Positions 16,492-25,636 of a DNA stretch of 60,802 bases are shown one piece after another. The position numbers and the translations under genes are program-made. Within the stretch, counting starts at the first letter, position 1. Each line of letters opens with the position of its first letter. This stretch comes from Sphingobacterium allocomposti (GTDB lineage Bacteria > Bacteroidota > Bacteroidia > Sphingobacteriales > Sphingobacteriaceae): positions 1 through 60,802 of the forward strand of contig NZ_VNHX01000027.1 of the NCBI RefSeq assembly GCF_008124885.1, given 5' to 3'. A model generated the notes under the pieces. That model saw only the letters and a program-made list of their open reading frames with translations. It was not told the DNA's origin and ran no database searches.

Positions 16492-18845
16492 GTTTAACCG
16501 CGATAATAAAGGCAAACATAGACGATTTTACTGCGAACCTTGACAGGGCGCAGGCTAGGCTTGACGAGTTCTCGCAGGGCGTAGGCCAAAAATTGGCAAA
16601 ATTAGGGTCTACATTTCAGGCTGTCGGTGGTGCTATTTCTCTTGGCGTCACGGCTCCGTTGACAGCTGCAGGGGTAGCTGCCTTTAATATGGCTGCTGAA
16701 TTTGAGGACGCTCTAGGTGCTACAGATCAGATTTTCAAAGATTCAGCATCAGGAGTTAAGGACTGGGCGGACAGTCTTGAAACATATTTCGGTATATCCA
16801 AGCAAGAAGCTTTAGAATATTCCAATGTAATGGGTTCCATGCTGGTGAATATCGGCAAGCTGACTGAAGATCAGGCAGCAAAACAAGGTGCCAAGCTTAT
16901 CGAGTTAGCAGGCGACTTAACCGCCATGTATGGAGGCCGGACTAAGGACGCCGTCTACGCGTTGACCGGAGCTCTGAAGGGAAATAATACCATGTTGGAC
17001 AACTATGGTATGGCGGTTAACGAGGCGCTTATAAAAACTCGGGCGTTACAGCTTGGGTTAATAAGTCAGGGTGAGGAGATGTCATTATCAGCCAAGCAGG
17101 CAGCTACTCTATCCCTTATTTACGAGCAGACGGCCGCGGCACAGGGTCAGGCGGCGAGGGAGGCTGACGGAGCTAGCGGTTCCATACGTGCATTTCAGAC
17201 AGAAATAGCTAATCTAAGTACTGAAATTGGTTCTGTTCTACTGCCTGTAGTAACTCCGTTAATTTCGAACCTCAAAGAGATCGTGCAGGCTTTTCGGTCA
17301 TTGTCTCCCGAAACTCAAAAAATGATAGTGGTAATCGGCGCATTTGCGGCTGCGCTTGGTCCGCTTTTGTTGGGTATAGGTTCGGTGCTTAAACTAGCTC
17401 CGTTGGTTGGAACTGCTTTCGCTACCATCACAGGGCCAATAGGTATTGCTGTAGCTGCTGTGTCGGCCGCTGCTGTTTTGATTATAAAGAATTGGGAGAC
17501 TATAAAGGAGTATTTTACTTCGGGAAACGGGGCGGCTTTCTGGACATCGATCTCAAACAACGCGCAGAAGCTATGGAATACCCTTAAACCTATACTGACC
17601 TATATACGGGATAGTTTCATATACACTTGGCAACAGATAGATAATAATGTTATATCTATCGTCCGGGATTCTTTTGATACTATACTAACTATTATCAGCG
17701 GAACTTTTGATATTATCGTAGGAATTGTCCAGACGTTCGCCAAACTTCTGAGAGGTGATTTCAGCGGTGCTTTGGAGTCAGTTAGGAATCTGTTTAAAAA
17801 TGTGTTCACATCCATCTTGAATATAGCCAGAAATACGTTAAGTTCTATTTCTCATTTATTGTCTATTTTCTTGAAGTCTATCGGGGCCGATGAGCTCGGA
17901 GCGAGACTTGAAAATTGGGCTAATGGTTTAGTGCCTGTCAAAAATGAAACTCAGGCTGTATCGGAGAAGGTTGAGGAGTCGACTACAAAAATAACAAATC
18001 AAACTGCTGCCCTAAATAGCAATGCCGAAGCTACCAAAAAAGCAGGGAAAGGAGTTCAGGATTATCGGAAGGAATTGGATCAGCTACTTGCTTCATGGGG
18101 AATATACGAGTCTCAAATAGCGGTTATCAATACGTCATTTAGGGATTTCAATAAGCTGGCCAAGAACGCCGGGGCATCACTAGCTGAGTTTCAGACGATA
18201 GCATCTAGGGAATGGTCAGAAAAAGCAATATTAAGCTTGGATCGTATATTAAGAAATATGGATGTTGACGGATTTGAAAGTCCGTGGACTATTGATATAC
18301 CAGCACAGGTTAAAATTGACGCTGACTTTACTAAGCTAAATGATAAACTAACGAAGTTAAAATCTGACCTGAAAGGTTTTATAGAATTAGATCTTCAAAA
18401 TCTAGTAGGAAACAGCGTCTCGACTATGATGTCCGCAGTCGGGGATGCTCTAGCGCAAGGAGGGAATATCATAGACGCAATAGGGGCGGGTATAATCAAA
18501 AGTTTAGGAGGGTTAGCTAGGTCTATAGGTGAGCAAATGATCGCGTTCGGGGTAGCAGGTATTGCGCTTAAAAAGCTGATGATGAATCCTTACTTGGCTT
18601 TAGCAGCTGGTGCTGCCCTTGTGGCCCTTGGATCGTTCGCGCAATCGTCCGTCAGCAGGCAGACCAGCCAATTTAATGGCACAAACGCGTCGGCTAATAT
18701 TGGTAGTCAGTTAACAAATGACTACTCAAATTGGAGAGGAGCACTTTATAACAACGACAAACAAGTCGTGGAGCTAAAGCTGAAGAACACCGAATTGACA
18801 GGTGCTTTAGAATTATCTAACACACGTAACAAGCGTCTTTCTTAA
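16488..18845 (+). CDS. Tape measure protein
   Basis: The 785-residue protein is long, mostly helical and Ala/Gln-rich, with strongly hydrophobic segments around residues 275-335 (MIVVIGAFAAALGPLLLGIG and following) and near 690-730. These are hallmarks of siphophage tape measure proteins, which set tail length and help channel DNA through the inner membrane. By the usual length rule this would give a tail of the order of 100-120 nm (inference). Confidence 0.9.
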   Translation: MSLTAIIKANIDDFTANLDRAQARLDEFSQGVGQKLAKLGSTFQAVGGAISLGVTAPLTAAGVAAFNMAAEFEDALGATDQIFKDSASGVKDWADSLETYFGISKQEALEYSNVMGSMLVNIGKLTEDQAAKQGAKLIELAGDLTAMYGGRTKDAVYALTGALKGNNTMLDNYGMAVNEALIKTRALQLGLISQGEEMSLSAKQAATLSLIYEQTAAAQGQAAREADGASGSIRAFQTEIANLSTEIGSVLLPVVTPLISNLKEIVQAFRSLSPETQKMIVVIGAFAAALGPLLLGIGSVLKLAPLVGTAFATITGPIGIAVAAVSAAAVLIIKNWETIKEYFTSGNGAAFWTSISNNAQKLWNTLKPILTYIRDSFIYTWQQIDNNVISIVRDSFDTILTIISGTFDIIVGIVQTFAKLLRGDFSGALESVRNLFKNVFTSILNIARNTLSSISHLLSIFLKSIGADELGARLENWANGLVPVKNETQAVSEKVEESTTKITNQTAALNSNAEATKKAGKGVQDYRKELDQLLASWGIYESQIAVINTSFRDFNKLAKNAGASLAEFQTIASREWSEKAILSLDRILRNMDVDGFESPWTIDIPAQVKIDADFTKLNDKLTKLKSDLKGFIELDLQNLVGNSVSTMMSAVGDALAQGGNIIDAIGAGIIKSLGGLARSIGEQMIAFGVAGIALKKLMMNPYLALAAGAALVALGSFAQSSVSRQTSQFNGTNASANIGSQLTNDYSNWRGALYNNDKQVVELKLKNTELTGALELSNTRNKRLS

Positions 18846-21127
18846 TGGCATATAATACCAAATATATTTTACGATACTGCAATAGAGACCGGACACCTCT
18901 ACGTGTGGAGATAGAGGTAAAAGACTACGTCGGCGAAGCCTTTATTATTGTGAATGAGGAAGACTATCTTCTGGATAGTGAAGGTAGCTACGTGGTTATG
19001 AACATAGACGGAACCTATGATCCCGATCGTGACCAAAACCCGATTGATGGTACGGCCTATCCATTCCTGTTAAAGTTCCAGAACGACGTTAACGAAAAAC
19101 GAGGAGTGATGAGGGCGACATATGCCGATATGCAGTTCTTTGAGAACAACGTATTTAATATAGACGACCTAGCCACATCAGACGAGACGGAACTTCGTGT
19201 TAAGTTCTATTACAACAACGAATTAGAGTGGATAGGATTCGTTACTCCCGACTTCTTTAACGTAGCCATTGAGGCTAATCCTCAGGTAAACCTGACGGCA
19301 TCAGACCGTATAGGCATATTGAAGGACGTAGAATACCCTATAGATGATTACTACACCGACTCTAGGGTTACCTATATGGATATATTGGTTAAATGCTTAT
19401 ACGAAACAGGATTAGAACTTAACATAAACGCGATTATTGACTTCGATTGTTTGCAGTTTACGTCCGTGTCCGGTAGAGATACCCATCCTTTGTTAGATAC
19501 GTATGTTAGTGAGCTAAGGTTCATTACCGACGAAGAGAACGAAGAAACAATGAGCTGCTATGACGTCATAAAGTCCATATGCGATGTGTTCAACTGTCTA
19601 TTTACTCAGTATAAAGGCGAGTGGTGGATCGTAAATAAAGAACAGATAGAAATAGGCTATGGGAATTTGTGGACATTTGATTTTGAAGGCAACCTGCAAA
19701 ATGTATCTACTTTTGATCAAAAGGAAATCACATTCAACCTTATAGATACCGGCGGCCAAAGAACTATCATACCAGCTGGGGCTAAGAATACTTATCTTCT
19801 AAGTCATGGAGACGACCGCCTTTATCCAGTGAACAGGACATTGAAGGGCACGTCCCTTGAAATACCCGGATGGGCTCGACGAGCTCCAGTGGTGTCATAT
19901 GTCATGACTAGCAATATACCTACGGAGTATAATGACTCAGGAACTGTTGTTGACTATGACGTAGACAGTAGAGCGTGGTTTTTTAATCAAGCATGTATTT
20001 ATGACATCGTGTCTTGGGATGGATTACCAAGCATAGCCGCTATTGATGATCAGGGTAGATATCTAGTCCAGAGTCAACCGTTTTTGGTGCCTACACTAGA
20101 TAGGAAACGAATGAGTTTTGACTTGACAATAAAGGCGGTGGGCAAACCAAATAGCTCGATCATGTTAATGGTAGGGCTAGAGTTTACAGACTCATATTAT
20201 AAATATGCCGGTTTACGTACCGAGTCAGACGAAGAAGGCAAACCGACAGGCAAGTACATTTTCTCATTTTCAAAGTTCGGAGGAGATACCGGGCCATACG
20301 ACAATATAACTAGCGGCCCAACAAATAACCTGATAGTTTTCGGGTTTGAAGATAAGTATAAAAATACAGATCTTGCCGTAGAACAGGAGTTCAAAATATC
20401 TGTTGACGCTGCCGGAGGTGTAAACCAAGGGCATCTAGATTTAACAACGGCGAAAATGTTTATCCGTATTTATCCAAACAAAACGCAGGGGACATCCACG
20501 ACAGGATATCTTACAGCGAATATGATAAAGGAGATCCGGTTAGACTTCAAATCAGATAATCAAACCCCAACTGGAACTGTTTTCCAGACAAAGCTAGATG
20601 CAAAATATACGAAACCTACCGATCGTATAGAAGTACCTTTTGGTGACTATCAGACGTACGGACAGAATGGATATTTCTACAAGTATCGTGAGGATTCTTT
20701 AAGCATACACTACAACGCTGATGGACAGCGTCTAGCAACGTGGACCACTCCGGTGGACACGGAGTCTAATCCAGTTCTCGTTCACTCGCTACGGCAACTA
20801 ACCCGAAGCTATGGACAAGCACACGACGAGCTTAATATAGGGTTTGATATACCTAGAATAGATCCATTTGCTAAATACGCAGTAAAGTGCTTTAGTGATA
20901 GATACATTCTGGTAAATCCAGACGACGACTACCTTCAGGACAAAGAAGGAACATACATAACAAGCAAAATCGGCAAATACCTTAACAGCAAAAAATTTGT
21001 ATTTGTCGAAGGAACAATCGACTACCTAAGAAGCCACTTTACAGGTAAACTGGCACAAGTAAGAACTAACGATGTACAGCACCAGGAGTTCATTTACTCC
21101 TATTTCGAACAGGGTGACATAAGTTAA
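18845..21127 (+). CDS. Distal tail/tail-tip protein
   Basis: A 760-residue beta-rich protein placed directly after the tape measure, where the distal tail and tip proteins are found. The middle segment contains CYDVIKSICDVFNCLFTQYKGEWWIV (split; about residues 238-263), common in Bacteroidota phage tip proteins. A short motif appears twice, IIVNEEDYLLDSEGSYV near residue 31 and ILVNPDDDYLQDKEGTYI near residue 690. It likely forms the baseplate hub or binds the receptor. No enzymatic domain is evident. Confidence 0.72.
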   Translation: MAYNTKYILRYCNRDRTPLRVEIEVKDYVGEAFIIVNEEDYLLDSEGSYVVMNIDGTYDPDRDQNPIDGTAYPFLLKFQNDVNEKRGVMRATYADMQFFENNVFNIDDLATSDETELRVKFYYNNELEWIGFVTPDFFNVAIEANPQVNLTASDRIGILKDVEYPIDDYYTDSRVTYMDILVKCLYETGLELNINAIIDFDCLQFTSVSGRDTHPLLDTYVSELRFITDEENEETMSCYDVIKSICDVFNCLFTQYKGEWWIVNKEQIEIGYGNLWTFDFEGNLQNVSTFDQKEITFNLIDTGGQRTIIPAGAKNTYLLSHGDDRLYPVNRTLKGTSLEIPGWARRAPVVSYVMTSNIPTEYNDSGTVVDYDVDSRAWFFNQACIYDIVSWDGLPSIAAIDDQGRYLVQSQPFLVPTLDRKRMSFDLTIKAVGKPNSSIMLMVGLEFTDSYYKYAGLRTESDEEGKPTGKYIFSFSKFGGDTGPYDNITSGPTNNLIVFGFEDKYKNTDLAVEQEFKISVDAAGGVNQGHLDLTTAKMFIRIYPNKTQGTSTTGYLTANMIKEIRLDFKSDNQTPTGTVFQTKLDAKYTKPTDRIEVPFGDYQTYGQNGYFYKYREDSLSIHYNADGQRLATWTTPVDTESNPVLVHSLRQLTRSYGQAHDELNIGFDIPRIDPFAKYAVKCFSDRYILVNPDDDYLQDKEGTYITSKIGKYLNSKKFVFVEGTIDYLRSHFTGKLAQVRTNDVQHQEFIYSYFEQGDIS

Positions 21128-21141
21128 ATACACGTTAGAAA

Positions 21142-23460
21142 ATGGCAACAGTAAAATTTCCAAGCGAAATGCCTACTCCTACCACGATAAAAGGTACGGA
21201 TAAGGTTTTGATGAGTAACGGTGACAACGGAGAGTCTATGGCTCCGCAATTTGATCAGCTTAAACAGTATCTGAGTATAACGGGGATAGATCTAAATCCT
21301 AGCGATTACCCCCCTGGATCAGCTTTACCTACAGGGCCGCTTGGTGAAAACCGGAGAATAACAAATGTAATTCCCGGCTCCTACACATGGAACGGCAATA
21401 CCTACACAGTACCGGAAGGGTATACAGGAACTCTTTTTTGGAACGGCTCTTCTTGGTCTCTTACTACACAGGAGTTGCCGGTGCCTGAGGGGACGAACTT
21501 GGTAGTAAAAAACGGAACCGAAATAGTAAATCAGGACGGGGTATTCAGGGCGGTAGATCCGATTACAGCTGGAATAGCTCCTAATGTCTTTTATAATGCG
21601 TATACAATAAATCACAGCTCGAGTGTTCCGGGAGTCTACAATAGTGTCGGTGTAGTGACTAATCAGGGGGAGTTAGGATATCGTCGGACTAATATTTTAC
21701 CGGCGACATCTAACAAGATTAAAATAAAAAATGTTTTGTATGCATTCAGCTTGTTGTTTTTTAACGAACAGAACGTTTTTGTAGCGTCTACCTTGTTGAA
21801 GGTTGGGGAGGGGGTTTATGATCTTCCTGCCGGGGCGACGAAATTTGCCTTCAACTTAGAACACCCGCTATACCAAACGAGTACTACTTACAATATTGAG
21901 ATAGAAGAACAAAAAACAAGCGTAAAGCAATATGTAGATTCCTCAACATTCCCATTAATTAATCTACCAGAATCTAAATCCTCACTAGTTGTCGTCACAT
22001 CCGATATGAAATTGCCGGGGATATATAACGCTACAGGACAGGTGATCAATTCTGGTGCAGAAGGCATGTACAGGAGTCCTCTTATTCCAGTAGATACAAA
22101 TCATATCTGGATAGAAGGCATGTTGTTTAATTTCAACATTATACTTTTTAACGAAAATCAACAATTCGTAGAACTCAGGGTTCCAACAAACGGAAGTTAT
22201 AACGGAGATATATCTTCTACAATTAAATACGTTGCGTTTACCTTAGAACACCCAGCATATCAGACTAGAACGGATTATAGTATAGATATAAGCGTTAATA
22301 GGAAAGACGTAGCTGCGTACATAGAGGAAGTTATCGGTCGCGAATCTTTTGATTTAAAAGGAAAAAATGTGGTCTACGCAGACGATTGGGTAGATGAAGA
22401 AGACGCTGACAAAATAAACAAGGCTATTTACCACCAAGCACAGTCTATGAATGGAGGAGCTGTTATTGTAAAAGATAGAACGTATCTTCTAAACCAGGCT
22501 ATTATAATCCGAGATAATGTAGAACTGTTATTAGATAATGCAAAGTTAAAACTTAAAGATGGTGTTTTCGATAACATTATACGAACGCACTCTATTAACC
22601 CCGACCCCGCCAATCCAAATGGACTATGTTTGTCCCTTGGCGAGACGAAAAAATTTAAAATTCTTGGGCTGAACGGAAGTTCGATAGAAGGTGCCGATAT
22701 TCCTTACACAGCATTAAACCCGAAAACAGGCGTAAATGAACCGTGGGTAGGAGATTATTACGGATGGAGGACTATAGGTATTTTAGTGGCTAACGGCAAA
22801 GATTACGAAATAGCTGGGTTCAAAATGTCTAAAACTCACTGCTGGGGGATATCTCAGGAGTGGGGGTGTGATGGAATGAAAATACACGATATTGAGTTTG
22901 ATACAAATGTAAAAAACGGAGACGGCATAGATTTTAGAAACGGGTGTAGAAACGGCAAGGTGTGGAATATTTTTGGAAAAACGAGCGACGATACCGTAGC
23001 TATGACCGCACTAGACGCTTCTTTTAATTGGGATACCCCGAGCAGCCCTTATATTTTCCCATTACAGACGATGGGATTCGAGTACAGCTTGGACAATGGA
23101 ATCGAGAATATAGAAATAGACAACGTTCATTGCTCGGGTGCGCATCACGTTATCATCCTACTTGCTACGAGCACAAAAATAAAAGGTATTAATATATCCA
23201 ATATATCTGACTTAAATTCTCAATCTACTAAAACAGAAATAATAAGGGCGTATTCCTCTTATGGAACGGGATATATTAACGGAAATATAAGTGATGTATC
23301 TATGAATAATATTATTGCTAATAAAATCTCAAACTATGTAGTGGATATGGCTGTACCGGTAAATAATGTAAGGATAAATAAACTCCGTAACCTAGGCACT
23401 ACCGGGAGTATTTATAACATAGCTTCTGGTTCTACGGATGTAATAGTAAGTAATTATTAA
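21142..23460 (+). CDS. Tail fibre/receptor-binding protein with beta-helix
   Basis: A 772-residue protein. Residues 1-50 look like a tail-attachment segment. Residues about 120-150 carry a short linker. Two copies of a beta-sandwich-like domain follow (about 163-254 and 292-383). The C-terminal half (about 400-772) has a right-handed parallel beta-helix pattern of pectate-lyase type, starting DAKNVVYADDW-like and containing many short N-I-x-I repeats. Such proteins bind or depolymerise surface polysaccharide. Catalytic residues cannot be identified by eye. Confidence 0.75.
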   Translation: MATVKFPSEMPTPTTIKGTDKVLMSNGDNGESMAPQFDQLKQYLSITGIDLNPSDYPPGSALPTGPLGENRRITNVIPGSYTWNGNTYTVPEGYTGTLFWNGSSWSLTTQELPVPEGTNLVVKNGTEIVNQDGVFRAVDPITAGIAPNVFYNAYTINHSSSVPGVYNSVGVVTNQGELGYRRTNILPATSNKIKIKNVLYAFSLLFFNEQNVFVASTLLKVGEGVYDLPAGATKFAFNLEHPLYQTSTTYNIEIEEQKTSVKQYVDSSTFPLINLPESKSSLVVVTSDMKLPGIYNATGQVINSGAEGMYRSPLIPVDTNHIWIEGMLFNFNIILFNENQQFVELRVPTNGSYNGDISSTIKYVAFTLEHPAYQTRTDYSIDISVNRKDVAAYIEEVIGRESFDLKGKNVVYADDWVDEEDADKINKAIYHQAQSMNGGAVIVKDRTYLLNQAIIIRDNVELLLDNAKLKLKDGVFDNIIRTHSINPDPANPNGLCLSLGETKKFKILGLNGSSIEGADIPYTALNPKTGVNEPWVGDYYGWRTIGILVANGKDYEIAGFKMSKTHCWGISQEWGCDGMKIHDIEFDTNVKNGDGIDFRNGCRNGKVWNIFGKTSDDTVAMTALDASFNWDTPSSPYIFPLQTMGFEYSLDNGIENIEIDNVHCSGAHHVIILLATSTKIKGINISNISDLNSQSTKTEIIRAYSSYGTGYINGNISDVSMNNIIANKISNYVVDMAVPVNNVRINKLRNLGTTGSIYNIASGSTDVIVSNY

Positions 23461-23461
23461 C

Positions 23462-23491
23462 CCAGCACCTACAGCGCATGGTAGGTGCTGG
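23462..23491 (+). terminator. Hairpin after the tail fibre gene
   Basis: CCAGCACCTAC pairs perfectly with GTAGGTGCTGG around an eight-base loop. No strong T-tract follows, so it may attenuate or protect the message rather than stop it fully. It separates the tail and lysis modules. Confidence 0.55.
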
Positions 23492-23508
23492 CATTAAATT
23501 TTGAAATT

Positions 23509-23967
23509 ATGAAAACAGGAAATAAAGGATTATCGCTTATAAAGACTTTCGAGGGATTCTACAGCAAGCCGTACTTAGATCCGGTAGGCATCCCCACAAT
23601 CGGTTACGGGGTAATAAAATACCCCAACGGCAAGCGTGTGACTATGCAGGATGCTCCGATAACAGAGGCTAGGGCAACGGAATTGCTTGCCCAGCTGCTC
23701 GAGGAGACATACGAGAAGGAGGTTAACAGGTTAGTCAAAGCGCCTCTTAACCAAAACCAATTCGATGCGCTTGTGAGCTTTACGTATAACCTAGGAGGGG
23801 CCAACCTCGGACGGTCTACGCTATTAAAGAAGATTAACGCGAACCCGTGCGATCCTTCGATAAGGGCGGAGTTCGAAAAGTGGAATAAAGCCGGAGGGAA
23901 AGTCCTTAAAGGGCTTGTACGGCGCAGGAAAGCAGAAGCAGATTTATATTTCAGTAGAGAGAAGTAA
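23509..23967 (+). CDS. Endolysin, GH24 (T4-type) lysozyme
   Basis: Starting at ATG 23509 the enzyme has 152 residues. It shows the GH24 catalytic pattern: Glu in TFEGFY, Asp in YLDPVG and Thr in PTIGYG. The later FDALVSFTYNLGG segment is also typical. It hydrolyses peptidoglycan glycan strands. No signal peptide is present, so it needs a holin or similar pore. The stop overlaps the next gene's start. Confidence 0.93.
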   Translation: MKTGNKGLSLIKTFEGFYSKPYLDPVGIPTIGYGVIKYPNGKRVTMQDAPITEARATELLAQLLEETYEKEVNRLVKAPLNQNQFDALVSFTYNLGGANLGRSTLLKKINANPCDPSIRAEFEKWNKAGGKVLKGLVRRRKAEADLYFSREK

Positions 23968-24278
23968 TGAGCGAAATAAAAGAGCAACAGAATCAGCCGG
24001 CAAAGCAGCCAACATTTATGCAAATCGTAAGGCATCCGGTTACGTATGCTCTTATGGTAGTGGTATCTGTATTTTGGTTTGTCCTGTATTATATAGCTGA
24101 TAGCAAGGATAGTCAGCTTGATCGGGAAGCTAAGCTGTATGACCGTATCATCGAGGAGGTGCGCAAGCAATCTAAGCAGGAGATTACCGAGCAGATAACG
24201 CCTATTGCGGAGAAAGTAGATACGATTAAGCAAAAAGCAGATTCGACATTCAGTAACATTAATAAAAGATTGAAATGA
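23967..24278 (+). CDS. Single-TM phage protein, holin candidate
   Basis: A 103-residue protein with one membrane segment near residues 27-47 (VTYALMVVVSVFWFVLYYI) and a charged, coiled-coil C-terminal half. It sits between endolysin and spanin genes with four-base or one-base overlaps, the expected place for a holin. The topology also fits a pinholin-like or scaffold protein. The role rests on position only. Confidence 0.6.
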   Translation: MSEIKEQQNQPAKQPTFMQIVRHPVTYALMVVVSVFWFVLYYIADSKDSQLDREAKLYDRIIEEVRKQSKQEITEQITPIAEKVDTIKQKADSTFSNINKRLK

Positions 24279-24451
24279 AAAGAGCAATACTAATATCGAT
24301 GCTGGTGTTCGGAGTGATCGCCTCGTCGTATAATAAAGGTAGAAAACATGAGGTACCGCCTGTAAGGATGGTAGAACTAAACAGCAGTCTGCAGGAGCTA
24401 GAATGCTCACTAGACAGCCTAAACCGCGTACTCGATGAGAAATCTAACTAA
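24275..24451 (+). CDS. Small signal-anchored protein (58 aa)
   Basis: ATG at 24275 overlaps the previous stop (ATGA). The 58-residue product has an N-terminal hydrophobic segment (ILISMLVFGVIASS) followed by a short helical tail SLQELECSLDSLNRVL. It overlaps the next gene by 17 bp. The topology could suit a small inner-membrane lysis partner. No family is recognised. Confidence 0.6.
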   Translation: MKRAILISMLVFGVIASSYNKGRKHEVPPVRMVELNSSLQELECSLDSLNRVLDEKSN

Positions 24452-25070
24452 ATTGCTAGCACTGGCGGTCATGGTGGCCGCCTTTGCTTCGTGCGGTCTA
24501 TCCAAGAAGTTCAGGAGTAAACAGGCCTACGAGCTGGAATCCGTCGAGAAAAGGGATAGTTCCGAGATTTCCTCGGCGGTCAGCACCACCAACGTAAAAG
24601 AGCAATCCGTGGATAAGGGTGTTATCGTCACCGATAGGGAGGTTACGACCGTAACCGAGAAAGGAGGGAAGTCGAAGGTTACGGTAAAGAAGGGAGACCT
24701 TAAGCCGGGCGACAACTATCTTAAGGATAGTGCGGGCGTTGTGGTGAAAGCAATCCTGGATACGCTAAACAAGACGCTCACGCTGGAAGTGAACGCGCCG
24801 GCCGAAAGGATCACTAGGACAGAGAAAGAGCGGATCACAGAGCGTAAAGACAACACGACCAACAGGGAGGAGCGCAAGGACCAGCAGCAGCAGAAGCATG
24901 TAGCTGTTTCGGGGGAGAGTAGGAGGAGTGAGGGTGCGTCGTCTTCCGTCAGCGAGAGCAGCCCCGACCGGCTTGCAGTGTTCCTTTCCCGATTTGGATG
25001 GTGGATAGGTCTTGGAGTGGTTGTGGTATTCTTGGCTTGGTGGTTCTTTGGGGTTGGGAGGAAGAAATAA
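24435..25070 (+). CDS. Probable unimolecular spanin (u-spanin)
   Basis: The 211-residue protein has two membrane anchors of different kinds. At the N-terminus there is a lipoprotein signal with lipobox FASC (Cys20). At the C-terminus there is a transmembrane helix (about 188-206, WWIGLGVVVVFLAWWFF) followed by a basic GRKK end. Between them lies a highly charged, Thr/Lys/Glu-rich periplasmic region. That is the architecture of u-spanins such as phage T1 gp11, which link outer and inner membranes and fuse them in the last step of lysis. Its location in the lysis cassette agrees. Confidence 0.72.
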   Translation: MRNLTKLLALAVMVAAFASCGLSKKFRSKQAYELESVEKRDSSEISSAVSTTNVKEQSVDKGVIVTDREVTTVTEKGGKSKVTVKKGDLKPGDNYLKDSAGVVVKAILDTLNKTLTLEVNAPAERITRTEKERITERKDNTTNREERKDQQQQKHVAVSGESRRSEGASSSVSESSPDRLAVFLSRFGWWIGLGVVVVFLAWWFFGVGRKK

Positions 25071-25076
25071 AGCGGG

Positions 25077-25307
25077 ATGAAAACGATTTATAAGATTATT
25101 TTTGGCGTGTTACTTGGACTGGTTGTAATATGCCCGATCTCAATCGCTATGAATTTCTTTATAATCAGGCATAATGCTAAGCTACAATACCACATAGACT
25201 ATAGGGATTCATTGATCGACGAGATGCAAAAAAGGCAATTAGAGCACTTTAAAAGGATAGATAGTTTGGAGTTTGAGTTGTTCAAACTGAATTATAACCC
25301 ACTCTAA
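25077..25307 (+). CDS. Small membrane protein with coiled-coil tail (76 aa)
   Basis: A 76-residue protein with a strong N-terminal membrane segment (about 8-30) and a helical tail RDSLIDEMQKRQLEHFKRID. It is the last gene of the late operon and ends just before a hairpin terminator. It could be a second holin or i-spanin-like component. No clear family. Confidence 0.6.
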   Translation: MKTIYKIIFGVLLGLVVICPISIAMNFFIIRHNAKLQYHIDYRDSLIDEMQKRQLEHFKRIDSLEFELFKLNYNPL

Positions 25308-25308
25308 T

Positions 25309-25338
25309 GAGGGGCTTTTACTTCGAATAAAGCCCCTC
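25309..25338. terminator. Hairpin between convergent transcripts
   Basis: GAGGGGCTTT pairs with AAAGCCCCTC, ten pairs around a loop containing TTCG. It lies between the last late gene and the 3' end of the minus-strand small gene, partly inside the latter's last codons. It is suited to stop both transcripts. Confidence 0.6.
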
Positions 25339-25506
25339 CACTTCCTCAACAGCCTTTTGCAAGGCGCGGATCGTCGCCTCCTTATCAGCGTCGGTGAAGC
25401 TATTTCGCTGAGTTCCTTTCAGCTTGTTGATCAGCTGGGCCGGTGAGAGGCCGAGCTGACGGGCTAGCTCGGCTTTGTTTATTAGTTTTGGGAGTTCTAT
25501 TGACAT
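25318..25506 (-). CDS. Small HTH-like protein (62 aa)
   Basis: A 62-residue basic protein with a helix-turn-helix-like core, KAELARQLGLSPAQLINKLKG (split; about residues 11-31), then a Lys/Ala/Glu-rich C-terminal helix. Small proteins of this type are common in Bacteroidota phages and may bind DNA. Its ATG lies against the -33 box of the divergent small RNA promoter, so the two could interfere with or regulate one another. Confidence 0.68.
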   Translation of the reverse strand: MSIELPKLINKAELARQLGLSPAQLINKLKGTQRNSFTDADKEATIRALQKAVEEVEGLYSK

Positions 25507-25529
25507 TATAATTTCTTTTTCTATATTTG
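25500..25529 (+). promoter_or_regulatory. Promoter of the predicted small RNA
   Basis: TTG at 25500-25502, exactly 19 bp, then TATATTTG at 25522-25529. This is an ideal Bacteroidota promoter on the plus strand, with no ORF behind it, only the paired-arm RNA described next. Confidence 0.7.
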
Positions 25530-25534
25530 CTATA

Positions 25535-25636
25535 AGGTCAAGTTAATCCTACAAAGGAATTGGAAAAGAGAAATCTTTAGGTGTCTGAAAAAGACAATGT
25601 AATCGTACCGGTAGGATTAACTTGATTCTTTGATAT
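25535..25636 (+). ncRNA. Predicted phage small RNA with 15-bp terminal stem
   Basis: Six bases after the promoter, TCAAGTTAATCCTAC (25538-25552) begins and is matched perfectly by GTAGGATTAACTTGA (25611-25625). The 58 bases between hold a second hairpin, TGTCT-GAAAA-AGACA. A T-rich stretch follows the closing arm. The RNA would be about 90-100 nt and end just before the stop of the convergent minus-strand gene. No known RNA family is recognised and the function is open. Confidence 0.6.
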
